This document shows, piece by piece, positions 57,433 to 64,000 of a DNA stretch of 64,000 bases. The stretch lies in contig KB722739.1 in NCBI GenBank assembly GCA_000349905.1, positions 555,593-619,592 of the forward strand, given 5' to 3'. How positions within the stretch are numbered: the stretch's first letter is position 1; the number at the start of each line of letters is the position of its first letter. Below the pieces are notes generated by a model. That model searched no databases. It was not told where the DNA came from and worked only from the letters and a program-made list of their open reading frames with translations. The position numbers and the translations under genes were made by a program. This DNA comes from Volvariella volvacea V23. Taxonomy: Eukaryota > Basidiomycota > Agaricomycetes > Agaricales > Pluteaceae.

Positions 57433-60400
57433 TCATGACTCGGGCGCGAAAGTAATGTTTCTCTCGGCGCCATGGCCTTCGCTGCTGTGGTTCATCGTAT
57501 GAAGTGATATGCCCGAACCGTGCCTCGAACCTAAGTTGAAAGACTCCACCGAGTTGAACTCTCTTTGTGATGCTCTAGATCGGTAGTCTTGTAGTATCGC
57601 AGCGGATACCTCAAGCGGCGCAAGCGGTGGGCCTACCAGTGAAAAGGAGCTCGATGACGACGACGACGGTGGACGAGGGCTAGGGCTCGAGTCCACACTT
57701 GTGCGGAAGCTCACGAGGATACTTCCCGAGGGTGCACCTTCCCTTTCATTTTCTTCCATCGACACTGGTGAGTGCGTGCGGACGGGTTCCTCCTCGCTCT
57801 CAGCCTGAGAAGCAGCGTACTGGGGGCGGTCGGTGGGCTTTGTCCAGATCTTGACTGCTCCGTCGTGACCTCCGGTAGCGAACATGAATGAATGTTCCGT
57901 TGCATGGTTCCAGCACATAGATGTCAAGTCTTCGCCTAAGACTTGAGCGCGGATATAGTGCAGAAAAACGCCCGACTCTTGGTCCCATATGTGAATTTCA
58001 CCGGCTGCCAAAGAAGGTGAGAGGAAGATGCGATTAGTACAATGCTGTAGGTCGCACGTGGAAATAGAAAAGACCTTACCTTTGGATGTACAGAGAACTA
58101 GCTCATTGTTGCGCCCGCCGAAGTAGCTAGGGCCAGAAAAGTCAATAGGGTTTTTGGGCATGTACGTATGCCTAGAGGATAAGCAATTAATATCGGTTAC
58201 TCTGAACAACTGCGGCGCGATGCATACCTTAGAGTCAGCCGGCCGACCATCACCTGCGAATTTTCTCGATCCTTAACCATTTCAAGCTTCCAAAGCTGTG
58301 GTGGTGTCTATATAAAGTATACACATGCGGGGATCACAAGATGAATGAAGATAGGTGAGTTAGAGGTTGTCAGTTAGAGCTAAAGGTGCTTACCCAGCCT
58401 TCATAGCTTACTAGAGCCACAACAGCTTTATTTGCATTCTGCGCAATTGTAATATGCCGGACAACACCGAGGACCGGAGTGTGACTGTAGAAGAAGCGAT
58501 GCCAGATTCAATTCATCAGATGCTTTACCTTACATGAATCCAGTGCTTACTGTTCGATCGTTTTTGTATCCATATTGTAAACTGTAAAAGGTGCGGTGAA
58601 CGCGGACCAACGTTAGAACATACAAATGGATCAATAGGATGAAGTGGTCATACTTACCGACTAGACGTTTTTCTGCCTTGCACTTACTCGGCTGCAGGCC
58701 AGTGGGGGACTCAAGTAGAGGACCAACTCCGAGCAATCGGACAGAATCTGAGGTGATGGCAACATCATGTAGCTTCATCTTGCCCAAGTCGTATGTGTCT
58801 AGGACCTGTCATCGTCGAATTAATAACTCAGGTAAGCACCCATCCCACGAAAAGTGACTAGAAATGAATATACACCTCGCCAGTGAGACTCTATACACGA
58901 GGATAACATGAACATATGCATTAGTTAAACTTGAAGGCATCGTTGACGTTGAGACAGAGATGGATAGACACCAGGAAAGAGAAGGCAGGGTGCAATAACG
59001 AATATTCACCAGTTTTGTAACTTTGCCACTCTCAACGGAGTAGAGAGCTTATGTCAATAAAGGGGTAAATAGGTCAGTAGACATCCATTTACGACGGGAA
59101 GACAATCATGATACCTTCACCACCCGGGAACCAGCCAACGGACTCGACTGAGGTCCCTCTATCAATCGTCTTCCTACATACACCCTCCTAGAATGGACGC
59201 AATCCAAGCATTCAGTAACCGGAGGGGGATGAGAAGAGAGATACCCAGCAAGAGTAAATCATGACATGTGTATAGAGAGAGAGGAGAGATACCTACATCT
59301 GCAGCCCAAATTTCGACGCCTTTGCTTAACTTGGTCAGCAGGAGATGGCCAGCGGGAGACCTAAAAGCCGAGTTGACACATACAATTTATAAGGACCTCC
59401 AGCTTTGCACGCATTATTGTGCTCTTGTAATATGTACTCACCACGCAACTCGTGAAGCAGACTCTTTGGTGTGAGATAAGACTTTGTGAGTGATGAAGTG
59501 ATCCTGTTAAACGAAACAGGAGGCGCGGCGTGGATTAAGAATCTGGGTTGCCGAGAGTAGCACAGCCAAATCTGCACTTACCGCCACTCGGAAGATAACA
59601 GACGCCCTGTCCCAACTACACCGCGTCAATCAAGCACATCACCGGGTACACGCCCAACCATAAACAATAAAGACGGGTGAGGAAGAATACAGCCCACATA
59701 CCCTGACGTAGCCAGATATTTTCCATCTGGAGAGAATTGCAAATGCCGCACCACTGCCTGATGGGCTGCAAGATCCTGGGTGGGTTCGAGCCCCTTGAGT
59801 CTGGGAATCAAGAGGGCAACACGAGAACGCGTAACCGCTTTCACAGGTTCCTCCGCCGGCATCCGTTCTCCTGTGCCCGGGGGTGCCATTGAGGCCGATA
59901 CAGTACGCTCAGATACCTGCGGAGCAAGCATCGTGGGGTTTTGATCAGTGCTCGTTTGTCCAAATGACCCTATACCCCCAACATTTGATTGAATTTGCAC
60001 AGTCCGAAGTGCGTTACGCCATAATTGGCGACCGTTACCAGGTTTTGGGGCGTCTGGTGTAGAAGGCATATCTGTGGTCGGAGGAGGGGAAATCGGAGAT
60101 ATTGGCGCAGTGATGGTCAATTCAGGGAGAACAGTCCCAGGGAGTTCGGAACGTTCTGGTGGTATATGAGGTTGCTCATAAGAGGGAGCGGGGAATGGAT
60201 AACTGCCTGGTGGTCCTCTAGGACCGGGAAGCCTGTCGTCGGGCTCGTCTCTGGATAAGGAACGGGTGCCTGCTAGAGCCATATCCTTCAGCTTGAGCGC
60301 CATACTCCGAATACTCTGCAATTGTCGCGGCAGGAGTAATGCACAATTTTTGAGGAATGCCATTCCAGGAGAATTCATGAAGTCTTGATACGTTTCCATG

Positions 60401-62189
60401 AGGACGTCACCCAACCACTTTTTGCCATGGTGGTGAAGGAAGATCCACCTCTCCGTAGCAAACCACGCTGACACAGCGGCAAGACCAAAGGAGGAGAATG
60501 CCGTAAATACCGTCGTTATCGTGGATGTAATGGGTGCCTAAAGGTCGTTCACGAGATAAGAAATATACGCAGCTGAGCCCGTTTAATAACTTACTTGATG
60601 GGTTGCGTAAGTAAAGCAACATGTACCAATCGAAAAGCAGGCTACAGACATCACCAGGAACACAAGGGGCGAGCGTTTAATCCAGATTAGTACCCACCAG
60701 GGCACGCGATGTCCTGGCGAACGGCTAGGTGCAAGAATGCGGTAGATCAGTTGTCAACACTTGGAGTAATCAACAGAATTGCTTACTATATAGCCTGTTT
60801 CCACGTCAATCCTAGCAGACTGTTGACGGCAGCCGCGATACTAAACACCAAAGACGCAAACCAAAGGCAATTCACAGAGTCAGCAGCGGGGCTTCTCTCC
60901 AGTTCGAATGAGAATTGAAGCGTTGTCGCTGTTACGGCAGAAAAGAAGGTAGCCACTGTGGAAAGGTTGAGCAAGTTGGAAGCCCCGTGCTTCTGAGCAA
61001 AGCGAATGATCGGAACGCCTTCGAGGCAAATAAGCGCGACGACTTGACAAGTATGGATATTTTCGTACTGACCAACTTCGATAAACATCGACAACGTGCT
61101 GGTGATGCTATCAATGTGATCTCCCATATCGGTTGTGAGATCGTTTATGTACCGCTGTACGGCAGGATACCGAAATTGCCCTACGATCAAAGAAGTGAGT
61201 ATCCTTTAGCGCATCAAAGCTTTGGTCCTTACCTTGGTATTCCTTCAAACATGATGCCCAATACTAGCGCAGTATTCAGACCTCCGTATCGCGCGCCACA
61301 AGGTTTAAATGACGCACCTTTAAATCACCTTCAAATGCTAGAATAGAGGCGTTTACTGCTTCATCTGTAAACTCAGGAAATTCATTCAGGGAATTCAGAA
61401 ATGCAGTCACGTCTTTTGCCAATGCCTCTAGGTGCTCTGGAAAGTTTTCTGGGTCTAGGTTCTCCGTAACTACGAACCGCGCGACATGCTGCTGCGTTTT
61501 GATTTTTGGCTGGCGGATAGATCGCTCTCTCAGTTTAGGGTCCAAGATGACAGTCTCCCGGCCAACGTGGGCTATTTTCCGGGGATATAGATCAGCGGCG
61601 TTTTCGTGAAAGAGAAAGAGTGTCTGTGCGAGTCGTTCCCGTAGATGATACGCTGAGGATAGAATTGCAACGGAACTGCCTAACTGCCGCGCGGCGTTAG
61701 CAAAGTTGCGGAGCTAGGGTGAAATGAGTTGTTTGTTAGGTTACTACAGATAAGCGATGCACCTCTCTATCTAGGTTGTTCAATTTCCTGCACTATGGCT
61801 GTGAGTGATGGCTCAATTGGACTGTCAACTTTCATTTACCGTTCAAAGTTGTGAAAGACCTCCGCACCAACAACCTGAACGTGCTCATCCATGGTTGCTA
61901 TATGAGCAGATCAGGTCATTCTTGGATTCTCCTAATGCTGCTAGGGAATAATCGAGACTTACGGACATCTAGGTCGTCTTCCAACAATGGAGAAGAGTTT
62001 GCACCTAAAAATAGATATAGACACCGACAAAATGGGTGAAGACGGAATAGCTATCGAACCTTTTCCTGCAATTCCCTCCTGCTGCAGTAACATCTCCACC
62101 AAGCTCAGAATTGTCTCTCGGCGAGTCGCTCCATGGTGATTGCGTGTAGGCGTAGAAGTGCCTGTTTGAGAATGATCCGACGGAACCAT
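57433..62189 (-). CDS. Four-membrane-segment protein with C-terminal WD40 propeller
   Basis: Twenty-two exons on the minus strand join in frame to 1,095 residues: 62189-62060, 62004-61963, 61897-61840, 61787-61763, 61713-61318, 61263-61233, 61180-61073, 61018-60787, 60724-60595, 60537-59702, 59615-59582, 59503-59442, 59360-59297, 59187-59115, 59047-59010, 58890-58876, 58805-58658, 58581-58551, 58484-58394, 58307-58228, 58171-58080, 58004-57433. An N-terminal helical region (ENLDPENFPEHLEALAKDV; coiled-coil-like FHNFERKLNNLDRELRN) precedes four hydrophobic segments at about 280-300, 312-333, 358-380 and 386-410. A disordered Pro-rich linker leads to WD40 repeats from about residue 640 (VVRHLQFSPDGKYLATSGWD; GEIHIWDQESGVFL; MFATGGHDGAVKIW). 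A disordered Ser-rich tail follows. One exon has only 15 bases. Likely a membrane-anchored scaffold; named function not recognised. Confidence 0.85.
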
Positions 62190-63301
62190 GGCTGGTGAGC
62201 AGCAACGCCCAAGCAGTCGCGTTCAAGGGAGTTAGCGCAAAAGTAAGATGAAGCGTGAGGCGTGTATTATAAGACGTACGCGTCAAATATAACGCGAAAA
62301 TGACCGGAGAGGCTTTGACTAATGCGTGGAATGGGTAAATCTGTTGAGCGATAGGTTATTATACCGTATCATTACGGCTGATTGCTCGTGGCTGCGGCGT
62401 GTGACACATGCCCGATGGGCAGCCTGCTCAGGGCCCTGAGATCAAGTGGCTGCCCGGGTGTGGTGTGACCGACATGACGGGTGCTATAAGTAGCACATAT
62501 CAAGTTGCTGTTCGCGTCGTGGTAGGACATTTCACGGCGTGCATCATCGATGCAATCACGCGTGTATTACCGCAAAGTCCTGAACCGGGTGTTTGCACAC
62601 CATCATGGTCACCATTATGTGGTCCCCGATCAAAGGCGGGTTTGGCTTGACGCTATTCGGCATATACATCGATCAGCTTTTCAGGTATGTACCCTCAAGA
62701 TAATGTGCAATGGACTTCGGTGTCACTCTTACCACTGGTATTCAGTGCTACTCATGAAGAGTTAGAAAGACATGACGGAGGGTGGTGAGGTGCCCCTCAG
62801 AGATTCGGAGATTCCATCGCCTCGATGACTGCATCGGGATATTATTGCCAAAGTGCACCTGGAATCTTAAAACCCTCTGCGTATATTCGGGTGTTTATGG
62901 TTCCTTGATGGGTTACTGGAGAAGTATGTCGGTAGACTGGGCACGGTTCTTAGTTGGTGAATACGAGTCTGGATAAAATACGAACAAAATACGTGAAGCT
63001 TTCGAGCTTCGCAGTTCCCACGAATAATTGTGACGTTTCCTAGGCTCGGATCGTTTGCGACAGAAGGCTTTGAGTGGGTATTAATATGGGGTCAAAGAGC
63101 AAAGAGAATGCAGATATCATCGCGACAGCTGTAGCTTGACACAATTCCCCCATAAGACGATAATACAGTAGGTAATGAGAAATGTCTAGCAGGTTTAGAT
63201 CCAGAAAAACCGTCACAACAGTCTCTCAAAGCGCCACGCCCACCAAGTCACACTATGCGAATTCAACATCTATCCAATACGCCAACACATCAGGACGCCA
63301 A
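62190..63301. other. 1.1-kb gene-poor region with a small perfect hairpin
   Basis: Lies upstream of the WD40 gene and downstream of the Yra1-like gene, both on the minus strand. No coding motif seen. A 6-bp perfect stem with a TTCG loop (gaagct ttcg agcttc, 62995-63010) is present; too short alone to call a terminator or RNA gene. Confidence 0.45.
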
Positions 63302-64000
63302 TCAGATTTCATCAGCCTCCCTCTGTGCATTGTACTCCTCCATCTCCATATCGAGCTGTTCCTTCGACTTGTGTGCTTGTATGAGTTTCTTTTTGTTAAC
63401 CCTCTTAGGTCCTTTCTTCACTCTAACCTTCTTCCCTCCTCCCCCAGATCCATTGGCGAGGAAGACAGGGCGAGTGGTCGTAGTGGTAGTGGTAGCGGTG
63501 GTCGTGACTGAACGCGCAGACAAGGAGGCGTTTTGGGTGGTGGCGGTTGCTACAGCTGCTGCTTTGTTGTGTCGTGATTTGGTTGATCTGATGGGCGAAT
63601 GAGGGGGTGCATTAATATGACAACCACGACGACAATCATGGGACGTGGTTCAGGGCAAAAACATAGAAGAAGAGAGCACTAACTGTGTGGTCTTGATCAC
63701 AGGTAGATCTGGTATCACGGGCTCAGAGATGGGGAGCGGAGGCGGAGGAGCTAATCTTGCGAGCAGTGACTGGGGTTGTGGCTTGGGCGGTACACCATCG
63801 TGTATGATCTCAATCTTGATTGGACGGCCTAGAGAATCGGGTGAGTATGGAAGATAGCCGAGAGCAGGGTGGGAGATAGGGGACAATGATTTCGAAGGAC
63901 AGGTGCTACTTACGTCCATCAACGATCTTTCCATCATACTTTTGTCTCGCAAGTAGGGCGTCTCCGGGTCTTGTAAAGTGAACGACGGCCATTCCTTTTG
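63302..64000 (-). CDS. mRNA export adaptor of Yra1/ALYREF (THO complex subunit 4) type, C-terminal part
   Basis: Partial: the 5' end lies beyond base 64000. Exons visible: 63914-64000 and beyond, 63684-63828, 63302-63587. The first piece is the end of an RRM (MAVVHFTRPGDALLARQKYD, then GKIVDGR), continuing as RPIKIEI in the next exon, the usual end of an Aly/REF RRM. The C-terminus carries a Gly/Lys-rich basic stretch (GGGGKKVRVKKGPKRVNKKK) and closes with EQLDMEMEEYNA, resembling the conserved short C-terminal box of Yra1/ALYREF that contacts the helicase Sub2/UAP56. The family couples splicing and transcription to nuclear mRNA export. All visible junctions keep phase. Identification rests on the RRM end and the C-terminal box together. 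Confidence 0.8.

Overview
This window reads as nuclear DNA of a basidiomycete fungus, most likely an agaricomycete. Protein-coding genes are cut by many short GT-AG introns, usually about 50-70 bases with a CTAAC-like branch site. Several families typical of mushrooms are present: F-box-like proteins with an N-terminal coiled coil, a DUF6593-type protein, a GH16 glucanase-like enzyme and an OPT transporter. Gene models were built by hand from conserved protein blocks and splice-site phase; no search or alignment program was run.

Layout. 0-3.3 kb: 3' part of an oligopeptide transporter (OPT) with unusually long introns. 3.9-6.9 kb: proline-rich protein ending in a degenerate RING-H2. 10.0-14.6 kb: very large low-complexity nuclear-type protein. 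15.2-15.6 kb (minus): small single-membrane-segment protein. 16.3-22.2 kb (plus): four F-box-like copies, all damaged. 22.3-24.3 kb (minus): AAA-ATPase-like gene that may be broken, with a decayed relic of a second copy beside it. 24.5-25.5 kb (minus): PIG-L/GPI12-type deacetylase, sharing a 119-base divergent promoter with a 1,608-residue RRM-like protein (25.7-30.7 kb). 33.0-33.8 kb: a Ubc4-type E2. 36.3-37.1 kb: DUF6593-type protein. 39.7-41.3 kb: secreted GH16 enzyme in 11 exons. 43.0-44.6 kb: homoserine dehydrogenase. 45.0-47.5 kb: nuclear-type protein of unknown function. 48.0-53.8 kb (minus): second F-box cluster, two intact copies and one broken. 54.2-57.0 kb: 6-phosphofructo-2-kinase whose phosphatase half lacks the phospho-accepting histidine. 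57.4-62.2 kb (minus): 22-exon protein joining four membrane segments to a WD40 propeller. 63.3-64 kb (minus): C-terminal part of a Yra1/ALYREF mRNA-export adaptor.

The housekeeping genes (E2, homoserine dehydrogenase, PFK-2, GPI12, Yra1) do not form a pathway or cluster. The dynamic parts are the two F-box clusters on opposite strands and the AAA-ATPase locus next to the first: frameshifts, stops, lost tails and partial duplications point to birth-and-death turnover. About 15 kb is gene-poor and often pyrimidine- or purine-rich. No tRNA, rRNA, CRISPR, transposase or plasmid feature could be supported.
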